From: Capnocytophaga ochracea DSM 7271
GTDB taxonomy: Bacteria > Bacteroidota > Bacteroidia > Flavobacteriales > Flavobacteriaceae
Direction: 5' to 3'
NCBI RefSeq assembly: GCF_000023285.1
Contig: NC_013162.1
Coordinates: 1,342,501-1,406,500 of the forward strand
Length of the DNA stretch: 64,000 bases
Shown: in pieces, positions 1 through 9,666 of the stretch
Numbering within the stretch: position 1 is the first letter of the stretch
Layout of the letters: the number at the start of each line of letters is the position of its first letter
Position numbers and translations under genes: made by a program
The notes under the pieces: model-generated
Seen by the model: only the letters and a program-made list of their open reading frames with translations
Database searches by the model: none
Told to the model about the DNA's origin: nothing

Positions 1-723
1 CCAGAAGGAGGGGCTTTCAGCGTTGGTCAGTTAGCACCTGCACGTATGGAAGTGGGGCAACCTATTGGCTACTTCTATGGTTTGCAAGCCGATGGAATCT
101 TCCAAAACCAAGCTGAGGTAGATGCACACCCTTCACAACTTGCCTTAGGTGCTCCTGCCAGAATAGGAGATATCCGTTATAAAGATGTGAATGGCGATGG
201 AGTAATTGATTTTAAAGACCGCACATATTTGGGTAAACCTACCGCTACTTACTATATGGGATTGAACCTCAATGCTAAGTATAAAAACTTTGATTTCTCA
301 ACCTATATGTATGCCGAGCTCGACAAAGAGATGGTGCGCAACTATGAGCGTTCACAACCTAACGTAAACCGTCAGCGTTTATATCTTGACCGTTGGCGTG
401 GTGAGGGCACCAGCAATAGCGTGCCTCGTGTGACCACAGGGGCGACTACCAATAATTTATTCTCAAGTTTCTTTGTAGAAGACGCCTCATTCTTGCGCGT
501 TCAGAACATACAGTTGGGCTATTCGATTCCTGCATCGGTATTAGAGAGTGTGAAGATGAAAACCTTCCGTGTGTACTTTTCGGTAAACAACGCCTTTACT
601 TTCACTAAGTATAAAGGTTATGACCCCTCAGCTACCTCTGGTGATGCCATTGGTGGAGGTATTGATTACGGCTTTTATCCACAAGCCCGTCAGTTTATCT
701 TAGGATTTAATACTTCATTTTAA
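1..723 (+). CDS. SusC/RagA-family TonB-dependent outer-membrane receptor, C-terminal part
   Basis: The frame is open from base 1, so the gene starts outside the window; about 240 C-terminal residues are present. It contains the DVNGDGVIDFKD calcium-loop-like segment and the late beta-strand signature (FLRVQNIQLGYSIP) of SusC proteins, and ends in an aromatic residue (NTSF), as outer-membrane barrels do. SusC forms the TonB-driven import channel on which SusD sits as a lid. A susD gene follows after 15 nt, then a PKD lipoprotein, GH16 and GH3, so the substrate is probably a beta-glucan. The substrate is inferred from the neighbours only. Confidence 0.95.
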   Translation, partial: PEGGAFSVGQLAPARMEVGQPIGYFYGLQADGIFQNQAEVDAHPSQLALGAPARIGDIRYKDVNGDGVIDFKDRTYLGKPTATYYMGLNLNAKYKNFDFSTYMYAELDKEMVRNYERSQPNVNRQRLYLDRWRGEGTSNSVPRVTTGATTNNLFSSFFVEDASFLRVQNIQLGYSIPASVLESVKMKTFRVYFSVNNAFTFTKYKGYDPSATSGDAIGGGIDYGFYPQARQFILGFNTSF

Positions 724-738
724 AACCCATACAAACAA

Positions 739-2220
739 ATGAAAACGATACATAACATACAGAAATGGACAGTAGGGCTTATGCTTCTCGCTTTTACCCT
801 TGCTTGTTCCGATGATTTTCTCGATAAAACCAAACAGTACGAGATAAACTCTGAAAGTTACTTCAATTCAAAAGAAGATTACCAAAACGCTCTGATTGCA
901 GCCTACGATTTGTTGCATTCTACGTATATAAATGTATTGATGGGTGAAATAGCCTCCGATAATACTCTTTGCGGTGGTGAAAGTGCTTCCGATGTGCCTG
1001 GTTTTCAACAAATAGACCAGATGATTCACACCCCTATCAACAGCCAACTCAAAAACTTGTGGGATTGGATGTTTGCAGGCGTAAACCGCGCGGCTTATAT
1101 CTTGGAATTTCAAGACAAAACAGCCTTTGAGGGCAAAGAGGTGATTATTGCCGAGACACACTTCCTTCACGCCTATTACAACTTCGAACTTGTGAAATGG
1201 TTTGGGGCGATTCCGCTCAAAGAAAACAAACGCTTTGAGCGTGGTGACGAGCAAAAAATACCCCGTTCCCCTGTGAGTGAGGTATATACTTCTATTGAGA
1301 AAGACCTTTTGGCTGCCATTCCTCACTTGCCTACAACCCCCCCCGACGGCCAAGTAGGGCGTGCTACCAAAGGGGCGGCTCAAGCCCTCCTCGGCAAGGT
1401 GTATTTATACCAAAACAAGTTTGCCGAAGCAGCTCAAATATTAGAAACTGTGATACACAGCAATACTTATTCTCTTGTAACCGACTATGCCTCTATCTTT
1501 GAAAAAGAAGGCGAAAATGGCGCTGAATCAGTATTTGAGGTACAATATTCCGATGCCGAAGGTGCTGGCTTTGAGTGTTTGCAATGTAGTGAAGGGAATG
1601 TGGCAGTAGGGTTTAACAGTATCCGCAACTATAACGGGCCTGTGTTCGATTCTGGTTATAGTTTTAACGTACCCGTACAAGAGGCAGTCGATGCTTTTGA
1701 AGCAGGCGACCTCCGCAAAGATGTAGCGATTTTAGACATCGTCGCGTGGGCAGCAGCGAACAACGCTACTTATGCCGAAGGTTACAAACATACAGGCTAT
1801 TTCAATAGAAAATATATTGCTCGCAAAGGCGACCTCAATACCCCCGACCAAAACCTTACGAACCCTAATAACTATCGTGCCATTCGCTATGCCGATGTGC
1901 TCTTAATGGCTGCCGAAGCGCTCAACCGTGGTAATATCAGCGATGAACGTGCTCGCGACTATCTCAACCAAGTGCGCAAACGTGCCTTTGGCGATGAAAA
2001 TCATAACGTTACTGTATCGGGTACTGCTCTTACCGAAGCAATATGGAAAGAACGCCGTGTAGAGTTCTTAGGCGAAGGCTTGCGCTTTTTCGACTTAGTC
2101 CGCACGGGCAAAGGTACCGAAATACAAGGTTTTACTGCCAACAAAAACGAAGTGTTCCCCGTACCCTACGAAGAAATTCGCTTTGCTAATGGCAATTGGC
2201 AACAAAACCAAGGATACTAA
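739..2220 (+). CDS. SusD/RagB-family surface glycan-binding lipoprotein
   Basis: The 493-residue product has a lipoprotein signal ending in FTLAC (Cys23), followed by SDD, an acidic stretch like the surface-export signals of Bacteroidota lipoproteins. SusD hallmarks are visible: FLDKTKQYEINSESYF at the start, AETHFLHAYYNFELVKWFG (TPR part), YRAIRYADVLLMAAEALNR, and ERRVEFLGEGLRFFDLVR near the end. It should cover the SusC channel and bind oligosaccharide. It is 15 nt downstream of susC and 21 nt upstream of the PKD lipoprotein, in one operon. Confidence 0.97.
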   Translation: MKTIHNIQKWTVGLMLLAFTLACSDDFLDKTKQYEINSESYFNSKEDYQNALIAAYDLLHSTYINVLMGEIASDNTLCGGESASDVPGFQQIDQMIHTPINSQLKNLWDWMFAGVNRAAYILEFQDKTAFEGKEVIIAETHFLHAYYNFELVKWFGAIPLKENKRFERGDEQKIPRSPVSEVYTSIEKDLLAAIPHLPTTPPDGQVGRATKGAAQALLGKVYLYQNKFAEAAQILETVIHSNTYSLVTDYASIFEKEGENGAESVFEVQYSDAEGAGFECLQCSEGNVAVGFNSIRNYNGPVFDSGYSFNVPVQEAVDAFEAGDLRKDVAILDIVAWAAANNATYAEGYKHTGYFNRKYIARKGDLNTPDQNLTNPNNYRAIRYADVLLMAAEALNRGNISDERARDYLNQVRKRAFGDENHNVTVSGTALTEAIWKERRVEFLGEGLRFFDLVRTGKGTEIQGFTANKNEVFPVPYEEIRFANGNWQQNQGY

Positions 2221-2241
2221 TTACCTCTTATCTAAATTAAA

Positions 2242-3786
2242 ATGAAAGCACTCAAAAACCTAATAGCACTACTGCTCCTCATTGGAATGGTAGCTTGCGA
2301 AAAAGATAAGGACGACCTCAGTTTCGTCCAAAATGCCACTGCTCCTACTGATGTCTCAGCTAAATTTCAGGTGAGCACCGATAACACAGGAACAGTAACC
2401 ATCACTCCTTTAGCTACGGGGGTAGCCACTTATAAGGTCTACTTTGGCGATAGCACTGCAACCCCCACTGTGGTAAAAGCAGGTGGTTCGGTAACACACA
2501 CTTATGCTGAAGGTAGTTACCAAGTGAAAATAGTAGCTGTGAACATCGCTGGCAAGGAGGCCGAAGCAACTTTGCCTTTAGAGGTGTCGTTCCGCGCTCC
2601 TGAGAATGTAGAAGTAACTGTCGCTAACGACCAAGCGGTTTCTAAGAAAGTGAATGTAACTGCTAAAGCCGATTTTGCAATTACCTATGATGTGTATTTC
2701 GGTGAGAGTAGCGACGAAAAACCGGTGTCTGGCAATATAGGTGAAGTTGTTTCACACATTTATAGGCAAACAGGTACTTATACCCTTACGATAGAGGTGA
2801 AAGGTGCTGGCAAACAAACTACCAAAGTACAAAAATCGGTACGAGTAATTGCCTTGCAACAGCCAACTACTGCGGCTCCTCAACCTCCAATCCGCAAAGC
2901 ACAAGAGGTCGTTTCGCTTTTCAGCGGACGATATACCAATGTGGCAGGTACCGATTTCAACCCTAATTGGGGGCAAGCCACTGCCTATAATCTCTTTAAG
3001 TTGGGCACCGATGAAATCTTGCAATACGCTCACCTCAATTATCAAGGTATCCAATTTGCCCGAGAAATCGACCTATCAGCGATGGAGTTCTTGCATTTAG
3101 ATGTTTGGACTGCCGATGCTACCGCTTTAGATATCTATTTGATTAGCAAAAGCACAGGCGCTGACGGTGAGAAGTTCGTCAAAAAGACCCTCACTGCCGA
3201 TAAGTGGACAAGCATCGATATTCCACTAAACGACTACACCAAACAAGGATTTGTAATCACCGATGTACACCAAATAAAATTGGTAGGACAAGGTACCGTA
3301 TTTATTGATAACTTGTATTTCTACAAAAAATCGAATACCGTGATAATCGAAAACTTTGAAGGTACAGCTCCCGAATTTACTACCTTTGGTGATATGGCAA
3401 ATGTAGAAGTAGTTGCCAACCCTAAAACAGTAGGCAATACATCTACCAAAGTAGTGAAAATGGTGCGTACCAAAGGTAGCCAAACGTGGGCAGGTGCGTT
3501 CTTCACTTCCGAAAATTTGGATATGAACGCTCATAAAATCCTTAAATTGAAAGCGCTATCACCTAAAACAGGTATTGTTGTAAAAGTAAAATTAGAGAAT
3601 GCTGCGGGTAATATTTCTAAAGAAGTAGATGCTCGTATCACCAAAAAGAATACTTGGGAAGAACTTTCTTTTGATTTTACTGGCATTGATACCAGCACTA
3701 CCTATACCAAAGTAGTTGTTTTCTTCGACTTTGGTGAAAAAGGGGATGATACCACTTATTACTATGATGAAATAACACTTAATTAA
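2242..3786 (+). CDS. PKD-repeat surface lipoprotein, probable glycan-binding protein (SusE/F position)
   Basis: The 514-residue lipoprotein has lipobox GMVAC and then EKDKDD, an acidic surface-export-like tail. Two PKD-like Ig folds (about residues 30-115 and 118-200) each have a YxVYFGxS strand and end in a HxYxxGxY strand. After a proline/glutamine linker come two beta-rich modules (about 220-365 and 368-514) resembling carbohydrate-binding jelly rolls (FIDNLYFYK and YYYDEITLN at their ends). No catalytic motif is seen. Lying between susD and a GH16 gene, it is likely an accessory beta-glucan-binding protein. The sugar specificity is inferred. Confidence 0.8.
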   Translation: MKALKNLIALLLLIGMVACEKDKDDLSFVQNATAPTDVSAKFQVSTDNTGTVTITPLATGVATYKVYFGDSTATPTVVKAGGSVTHTYAEGSYQVKIVAVNIAGKEAEATLPLEVSFRAPENVEVTVANDQAVSKKVNVTAKADFAITYDVYFGESSDEKPVSGNIGEVVSHIYRQTGTYTLTIEVKGAGKQTTKVQKSVRVIALQQPTTAAPQPPIRKAQEVVSLFSGRYTNVAGTDFNPNWGQATAYNLFKLGTDEILQYAHLNYQGIQFAREIDLSAMEFLHLDVWTADATALDIYLISKSTGADGEKFVKKTLTADKWTSIDIPLNDYTKQGFVITDVHQIKLVGQGTVFIDNLYFYKKSNTVIIENFEGTAPEFTTFGDMANVEVVANPKTVGNTSTKVVKMVRTKGSQTWAGAFFTSENLDMNAHKILKLKALSPKTGIVVKVKLENAAGNISKEVDARITKKNTWEELSFDFTGIDTSTTYTKVVVFFDFGEKGDDTTYYYDEITLN

Positions 3787-3824
3787 CAAAACGCCAAATA
3801 GGCAAATTGATAAATTGAATCGAT

Positions 3825-5468
3825 ATGAAAACACTTAAACTGTTAGGATTGTTACTATTAACAATCTTTGCATCTTGTAAAGACAAGAATCCATTAGCCG
3901 AATTAATCGCCCCAAACAACGTAAAAGCCACTTATAAAATTATAGGAGCAGATGCCCAACATCCTAACGGAGATGGCTCTGGCTTGGTAGACTTTACTGT
4001 TACTGCCAATAATGCAATCACCTTTCGCATTGATTTTGGTGATGGAAAAAGTGAGGTAACGCCCTCTGGTATGATTCAGCACCGCTATACCAAAGTAGGA
4101 ACCAACAAGTTCACTGCTGTAGTGAGTGCTGTAGGGATTGGAGGAAATATGACTTCTACATCCTTAGAAATTGAAGTATATAGCTCCTTCTCCGATGCAG
4201 AAGCCGAAAATCTATTGGCTGGTAAGAACATAGGAGATAGTAAGACGTGGTATTGGGCTGCTAATGTAAAAGGGTATGCAGGCTTAGGTCCTCAAGAGAG
4301 TGGCGACAATAGTGAATATGGCTACCCTGCGTGGTGGCAAGCCGAACCTTTCGACGCTACTCGTACTTGTATGTTTGAGAACTCTTTCATCTTCACTCGT
4401 ACCACTAATGGTGTTACCTATAAACAAACTGCCGACCACGTGTTTGTACCAGGAGCCTATGCAAGTGTGTTGGGTGTTGCTAAAGACCAATGTTACGGTA
4501 CCGATGTGATACCTACTATTACAGGGGAAAAACAAGTATCGTTTGTTCCTTCTACTTCCAAAGCCGCTACTCAAGGTAAGTACGATAACAAAGCATACCG
4601 TGGTACAGCTATTGAGCTCTCCAATGGAGGTATGCTCGGTTGGTGGGTAGGAGCGAGCACTTATGATATCATCAGCCTTAGCGATACCCAACTCATCGTA
4701 CGCGTAATGCAACCTAACAGTCAGTTTGCTTGGTATCACATTTTCACCACTACCAAACCTTCCGAAAATAGTTTTACAAACCTTGTATGGTTTGACGAGT
4801 TCAACAAAGCGGGTGCTCCCGATGCTACTAAATGGACGTATGATTTAGGCAAAGGTAATAACGGTTGGGGCAATGGTGAACTCCAAAATTACACCAAAGA
4901 AGCTGAGAATGTAAAAGTAGAAAATGGTGTGCTTAAAATCACTGCTAAAGCTGATGGTAAAGGAGGTTACACTTCTGCCCGCATAAAAACCGAAGGGTTA
5001 TATGGTTTCAAATACGGCAAATTGGAAATCAAAGCCAAACTCCCTGCTACACAAGGAACTTGGCCAGCAATGTGGCTATTGGGTAATAACTTCGCTACAG
5101 AAGGCTGGCCTAAATGTGGCGAAATAGATCTCTTAGAACAAAAAGGTAATAAGAAAACCCATATACTTGGGGCTTGTCACTGGTATGACACCGATAACCA
5201 TCACCAAGGAGATTACGATAAAGAAATAGCTTTTGCCAATGCTTCCACAGATTTTCATATCTATACAATGACGTGGACAGAAAAAAAGATTATCTTTGCA
5301 GTCGATAATCAAAACTATTTCGAGATGAATAACAATGGCAAATTGCCTTTTAACCAAAAATTCTTTCTCATTTTCAACATAGCGATGGGAGGTACTTTGG
5401 GGGGTAATGTTGCTGCTAATTTCACTCAGGATAGCCTTGAAATCGATTACGTAAGAATTTATCAATAA
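3825..5468 (+). CDS. GH16 endo-beta-1,3-glucanase (laminarinase-like) lipoprotein
   Basis: The 547-residue protein has a lipoprotein signal (FASC, then KDKN), an N-terminal PKD-like domain (about 30-115), a middle region of unknown fold, and a C-terminal GH16 domain from about residue 315. The GH16 domain starts with LVWFDEFNK and GNGELQNYT and has the catalytic motif GEIDLLEQ, with Glu433 as nucleophile, Asp435, and Glu438 as acid/base. The Trp-rich TWPAMWLLG segment lines the cleft in this family. It probably cleaves laminarin-type glucan at the cell surface. A GH3 enzyme follows after 10 nt. Other GH16 specificities cannot be excluded. Confidence 0.93.
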   Translation: MKTLKLLGLLLLTIFASCKDKNPLAELIAPNNVKATYKIIGADAQHPNGDGSGLVDFTVTANNAITFRIDFGDGKSEVTPSGMIQHRYTKVGTNKFTAVVSAVGIGGNMTSTSLEIEVYSSFSDAEAENLLAGKNIGDSKTWYWAANVKGYAGLGPQESGDNSEYGYPAWWQAEPFDATRTCMFENSFIFTRTTNGVTYKQTADHVFVPGAYASVLGVAKDQCYGTDVIPTITGEKQVSFVPSTSKAATQGKYDNKAYRGTAIELSNGGMLGWWVGASTYDIISLSDTQLIVRVMQPNSQFAWYHIFTTTKPSENSFTNLVWFDEFNKAGAPDATKWTYDLGKGNNGWGNGELQNYTKEAENVKVENGVLKITAKADGKGGYTSARIKTEGLYGFKYGKLEIKAKLPATQGTWPAMWLLGNNFATEGWPKCGEIDLLEQKGNKKTHILGACHWYDTDNHHQGDYDKEIAFANASTDFHIYTMTWTEKKIIFAVDNQNYFEMNNNGKLPFNQKFFLIFNIAMGGTLGGNVAANFTQDSLEIDYVRIYQ

Positions 5469-5478
5469 TCATATATTT

Positions 5479-7764
5479 ATGAAGAGAATAACATATTGCA
5501 TTCTTATGGCTATTGCCATAGTAGGGTGTAATCGTTCCTCTAGTGAGGACGCTAGCACCCCCGTGAAATGGGAGTCATTCAGTGGCGATAAAAATATCGA
5601 GCGCAAAGTAGATTCTTTGCTAGCGCTGATGACCTTAGAAGAAAAAATCGGACAACTCTCGCAGTTCTCTGCCAATTGGGACATCACAGGGCCCGTAATG
5701 CCGGGTGACTTTCAGCCGTATCTCGAAAAAGGTCTTGTGGGCAGTGTGTTCAACGCTGTTACCGTGCCTGGGGTGCGCAAAATGCAGGATATTGCTGTGA
5801 AGAAAACTCGCTTGGGTATCCCTATCCTCTTTGGTTACGACGTGATTCACGGTTATAAAACCATCTTCCCTATGTCGCTTGCCGAAGCCTGCTCTTGGGA
5901 TTTGGAACTAATGCGCCAAACCGCTGCTATTGCTGCCGAAGAAGCTGCCGCCGATGGTATCAAATGGACGTTCGCCCCTATGGTGGATATCAGCCGAGAC
6001 CCGCGCTGGGGGCGTGTGATGGAAGGCGCTGGCGAAGACCCTTTCTTGGGTAGTGAAATCGCCAAAGCTCGCGTACAAGGTTTTCAAGGCGGTACCGACT
6101 GGCGTTCGCTTAATAAAACCAATACTATTTTGGCGTGCGTGAAACACTTTGCTGCCTATGGTGCTGCCGAGTCAGGTCGCGACTACAACACTGCTGAGCT
6201 CTCTCAGCACACCTTGTGGAATGTCTATCTCCCTCCTTATAAAGCAGCGATTGATGCAGGAGTGGGTACAGTAATGGCTTCCTTCAACGAGGTGAATGGT
6301 ATTCCAGCAACTGCCAACCGCTACCTAATGACGGATATCCTCCGCAAGCAATGGGGCTTCAAAGGCTTTGTAGTAACCGATTATACTGGTATCAACGAAC
6401 TCATTCCTCACGGTATTGCTGCCGACAATAAGCAGGCTGCTGAACTAGCAATCAATGCAGGTATTGATATGGATATGACAGGTTCTAATTTTATCAAGCA
6501 TCTCAAAAAATCAGTAGAAGAGGGCAAGGTAAAAGAAGAAGCTATCAACACCGCCGTACGCCGTATCTTGGAAATGAAATTCGTATTGGGCTTGTTTGAT
6601 GATCCTTACAAGTTCCTTGATGAGAACCGCGCCAAAGCAACCCTTATGAAACCGGAGTTCTTGCAAGTAGCACGTACTGCTGTTACTAAATCGGTGGTAT
6701 TGCTCAAGAACAACGCCGAGGTATTGCCTATCACTCCGGATATGGTGAAAAAGGTAGCTCTCATAGGTCCTATGGTAAAAGATTCTATCAACCAGAATGG
6801 CGAATGGCAAGGTCGTGGCGACCGTGAGCTCAGCGCTTCTCTTTTCAAAGGATTACAAGAAGTGTATAAAGATAGTAAGGTGCAGTTCAGTTATGCCAAA
6901 GGTTGTACCCTTACTGCCACTACTTCTGCCGATATTGCCAAAGCAGTAGCCACTGCACGCGCTGCCGATGTAGCAGTGGTAGCCTTAGGTGAAGACTATA
7001 ACTGGTCAGGTGAATCTGCTTGTCTCACCGATATACGTTTGCGCGCTCCTCAACGCGAATTGCTCCGTGCGCTCAAACAAACAGGCAAACCTATAGTGTT
7101 ATTGGTGTATAGTGGTCGTCCGCTCGATCTCAGTGAAGAGAGTGAATTAGCCGATGCTATTTTGCAAGTGTGGTTCCCTGGTACTCAGTCAGGTTATGGT
7201 ATCGCCGATGTATTAGCTGGTAAGTACAACCCTTCAGGGCGTTTGGTGATGAGTTTCCCTCGTAATGTTGGACAAGTGCCTATCTATTACAATCACAAGA
7301 ACACCGGTCGTCCCGTAGATCCTAATAACCCAATGGGTGATTATCGTTCTAAATACGAAGATGCACCTATCACACCGCTCTATCCTTTTGGTTACGGATT
7401 GAGTTATACTACCTTTAATATTAGTAATGTACAGCTCAGCAGCGCCACCCTCAGCAAAGGAGGTAAACTCACCGTTACAGCACAAGTAGCCAATACCGGC
7501 AAACGTGATGGTGAAATAGTAGTGCAATTGTATATTCGCGATTTGGTGGGTACCGTAACCCGTCCAGTCAAAGAACTCAAAGGATTCCAAAAAGTGGCTC
7601 TCAAGACAGGTGAAAGCAAGCAAGTACAGTTTGAAATTACCGAAGACCTCTTAGCCTTCTACAACGCCGATTTGAAAAAAGTAACCGAACCTGGCGCTTT
7701 CAAACTTTGGGTAGCTCAACACTCTGCCGATAACAGCAACGAAAAAGATTTTGAACTAAAGTAG
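5479..7764 (+). CDS. bglX: GH3 beta-glucosidase lipoprotein (BglX-like)
   Basis: The 761-residue protein has a lipobox-like IVGC near residue 17. It carries the GH3 N-terminal barrel (LMTLEEKIGQLSQ; WTFAPMVDISRDPRWGR; CVKHFAAYG), the nucleophile Asp301 in GFVVTDYTG, the alpha/beta sandwich (VALGEDYNWSGE), and a C-terminal fibronectin-III-like domain (GEIVVQLYIRDLVGTVTRP). It would release glucose from oligosaccharides made by the GH16 enzyme. It is the last gene of the locus before a strong terminator. The symbol reflects family resemblance; the linkage cleaved is inferred. Confidence 0.95.
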   Translation: MKRITYCILMAIAIVGCNRSSSEDASTPVKWESFSGDKNIERKVDSLLALMTLEEKIGQLSQFSANWDITGPVMPGDFQPYLEKGLVGSVFNAVTVPGVRKMQDIAVKKTRLGIPILFGYDVIHGYKTIFPMSLAEACSWDLELMRQTAAIAAEEAAADGIKWTFAPMVDISRDPRWGRVMEGAGEDPFLGSEIAKARVQGFQGGTDWRSLNKTNTILACVKHFAAYGAAESGRDYNTAELSQHTLWNVYLPPYKAAIDAGVGTVMASFNEVNGIPATANRYLMTDILRKQWGFKGFVVTDYTGINELIPHGIAADNKQAAELAINAGIDMDMTGSNFIKHLKKSVEEGKVKEEAINTAVRRILEMKFVLGLFDDPYKFLDENRAKATLMKPEFLQVARTAVTKSVVLLKNNAEVLPITPDMVKKVALIGPMVKDSINQNGEWQGRGDRELSASLFKGLQEVYKDSKVQFSYAKGCTLTATTSADIAKAVATARAADVAVVALGEDYNWSGESACLTDIRLRAPQRELLRALKQTGKPIVLLVYSGRPLDLSEESELADAILQVWFPGTQSGYGIADVLAGKYNPSGRLVMSFPRNVGQVPIYYNHKNTGRPVDPNNPMGDYRSKYEDAPITPLYPFGYGLSYTTFNISNVQLSSATLSKGGKLTVTAQVANTGKRDGEIVVQLYIRDLVGTVTRPVKELKGFQKVALKTGESKQVQFEITEDLLAFYNADLKKVTEPGAFKLWVAQHSADNSNEKDFELK

Positions 7765-7785
7765 ATTTTTTCCTTTCATTACACG

Positions 7786-7823
7786 CAAAAAGGATTGCTC
7801 TTGTAGGGCAATCCTTTTTTTTT
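7786..7823. terminator. Bidirectional intrinsic terminator between GH3 and glnS
   Basis: The stem AAAAGGATTGC / GCAATCCTTTT is followed by a long T-run on the + strand and preceded by an A-run, so it can end both converging transcripts (the + strand glucan locus and - strand glnS). Confidence 0.9.
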
Positions 7824-7841
7824 GTTTTAGTGTATGATGTC

Positions 7842-9581
7842 TTATTCGCTAATTTTAGCCCACGTATCTTTTAAGCCTACAGTTTTGTTGAATACCAATT
7901 TTTCGGAGGTAGTATCAGGGTCTACACTGAAATATCCTAAACGTTGGAACTGTACCGTGTCGCCTGCTTCGGCGGTCTTGAGACTTGGCTCTACATAAGT
8001 AGTTACTATTTTTAGAGAATTGGGGTTGATGTAGTTTAAGAAGCTATCCTCTTGGCGGTCAGGTTCAGCAACGGTAAAGAGGCGGTCATAGAGGCGCGCT
8101 TCGGCTTCTATTGCGTGGGCTACTGATACCCAATGCAATGTACCTTTTACCTTGCGCATACTCGCTTCGGTACCACTACCGCTACGGCTGTCGGGGTCGT
8201 AAGTACAATGTATTTCGGTAATATTTCCTTGAGCGTCTTTCACTACGCTTTCAGCTTTGATGATATAAGCATTCTTCAAACGTACTTCTCCTCCTAATTT
8301 TAATCGGAAATACTTTTTATCAGCTTCTTCGCGGAAGTCGTCGCGCTCGATATACAATTCACGGCTAAAAGGCACCTTACGATAGGTCATAGGGGTTACC
8401 TCAGGGTTATTTTCGGCATCAAGCCATTCTTCTTGTCCCTCAGGATAATTGGTAATCACCACCTTCACAGGGTCGAGTACTGCCATTACGCGGTTCGCTT
8501 TTTTATTGAGATCTTCGCGCACGCAGAATTCTAAAAGAGATACATCGATGAGGTTTTCGCGTTTGGCAATACCAATGGTATCGGCAAATTTACGAATGGC
8601 TTCGGGGGTATACCCACGGCGACGTAAGCCTGAGATAGTAGGCATACGGGGGTCGTCCCAGCCTGCAACGTAGTTTTCGGTTACCAACTGCAAGAGTTTT
8701 CGCTTACTTACAATAGTATGACTCAAATTCCTCCGTGCAAATTCTCTCTGTTTCGGTCGTACGCTCCCCCTTTGAAGGGGGGTAGGGGGGATGTTACTTC
8801 CCTCTCCTTTGGGGAGGGCTGGGGTGGGGATTACCTGGTCTAAAAACCAATCGTACAACTCTCTGTGTGGTAAGAATTCCAACGTACAAAGGGAGTGAGA
8901 TATTTGTTCGAGATAGTCGCTTTCTCCGTGCGCCCAGTCGTACATAGGGTAAATATGCCATTTGTCGCCTGTGCGGTGGTGAGAAGCGTTCATAATACGG
9001 TAGATGATAGGGTCGCGCATTAGCATATTAGGCGATGCCATATCTATCTTGGCGCGGAGTACATAAGTACCATTTTCAAACTCACCATTTTTCATACGCT
9101 CGAAAAGGGCGAGGTTTTCCTCAGGAGAGGTATTGCGATAGGGGCTCTCGGTTCCTGCTACCGTTGGCGTACCTTTTTGAGCGGCAATCTCTTCCGATGT
9201 TTGTTTATCTACATAGGCTTTCCCTTGTTTGATGAGCATTACCGCCCAGTCGTAAAGCTCTTGAAAATAGTCAGAAGCGTAGCATTCCTTATCCCATTTA
9301 TAGCCGAGCCACGCTACATCGTGGCGAATTGCATCTACGTATTCTTGTTCTTCCTTAGAAGGGTTGGTATCGTCAAAACGCAAGTTTACAGGGGCGTTGT
9401 AGCGCAAGCCCAATCCGAAGTTGAGGCAAATAGAACTCGCGTGACCAAGGTGCAAATAGCCATTCGGTTCTGGAGGGAAGCGAAAGCGTAAGGCGCTGGC
9501 GGGAAAGCCTTTCGCAAGGTCTTCCTCAATGATATTTTCTATAAAGTTATTAGAGCGTTGTTCTTTTAATTCTTCTGACAT
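7842..9581 (-). CDS. glnS: Glutaminyl-tRNA synthetase with a repeat-derived in-frame insert
   Basis: The 579-residue class I synthetase charges tRNA-Gln. Seen: the HIGH-type motif PNGYLHLGH (39-47), [37 protein letters not shown], and the KMSKS-type VSKRK (291-295), then the beta-barrel anticodon-binding domains. Between ELYDWFLDQ and [12 protein letters not shown] the family has a short loop; here residues about 250-274 (Pro/Gly-rich, [10 protein letters not shown] and PPTPLQRGS) are encoded by a G/C-rich repeat related to the intergenic repeats of this window. The frame stays open, so the gene is probably functional. A -7-like TATCTTTG lies at 9643-9636; no clear -33 element was found. Confidence 0.97.
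   Translation of the reverse strand: MSEELKEQRSNNFIENIIEEDLAKGFPASALRFRFPPEPNGYLHLGHASSICLNFGLGLRYNAPVNLRFDDTNPSKEEQEYVDAIRHDVAWLGYKWDKECYASDYFQELYDWAVMLIKQGKAYVDKQTSEEIAAQKGTPTVAGTESPYRNTSPEENLALFERMKNGEFENGTYVLRAKIDMASPNMLMRDPIIYRIMNASHHRTGDKWHIYPMYDWAHGESDYLEQISHSLCTLEFLPHRELYDWFLDQVIPTPALPKGEGSNIPPTPLQRGSVRPKQREFARRNLSHTIVSKRKLLQLVTENYVAGWDDPRMPTISGLRRRGYTPEAIRKFADTIGIAKRENLIDVSLLEFCVREDLNKKANRVMAVLDPVKVVITNYPEGQEEWLDAENNPEVTPMTYRKVPFSRELYIERDDFREEADKKYFRLKLGGEVRLKNAYIIKAESVVKDAQGNITEIHCTYDPDSRSGSGTEASMRKVKGTLHWVSVAHAIEAEARLYDRLFTVAEPDRQEDSFLNYINPNSLKIVTTYVEPSLKTAEAGDTVQFQRLGYFSVDPDTTSEKLVFNKTVGLKDTWAKISE
8761..8835. repeat. G/C-rich palindromic repeat module inserted in frame in glnS
   Basis: Read on the + strand, it has two modules in tandem: CCCCCTTTGAAGGGGGG-TAGGGGGG, then CCCTCTCCTTTGGGGAGGG-CTGGGGTGGGGAT. 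The first matches the module at about 20721-20755 and the second those at about 14677-14735 and 59027-59090, all intergenic. It keeps the glnS frame open and adds about 18 or more residues relative to usual GlnRS. Confidence 0.85.
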
Positions 9582-9666
9582 CTTTTTTAATGATTAATGA
9601 TGAATGGTAGATAGTTAATTCTTGTTTTCAAGGTGCAAAGATACAAATAATTTCTTAATTTACTAA

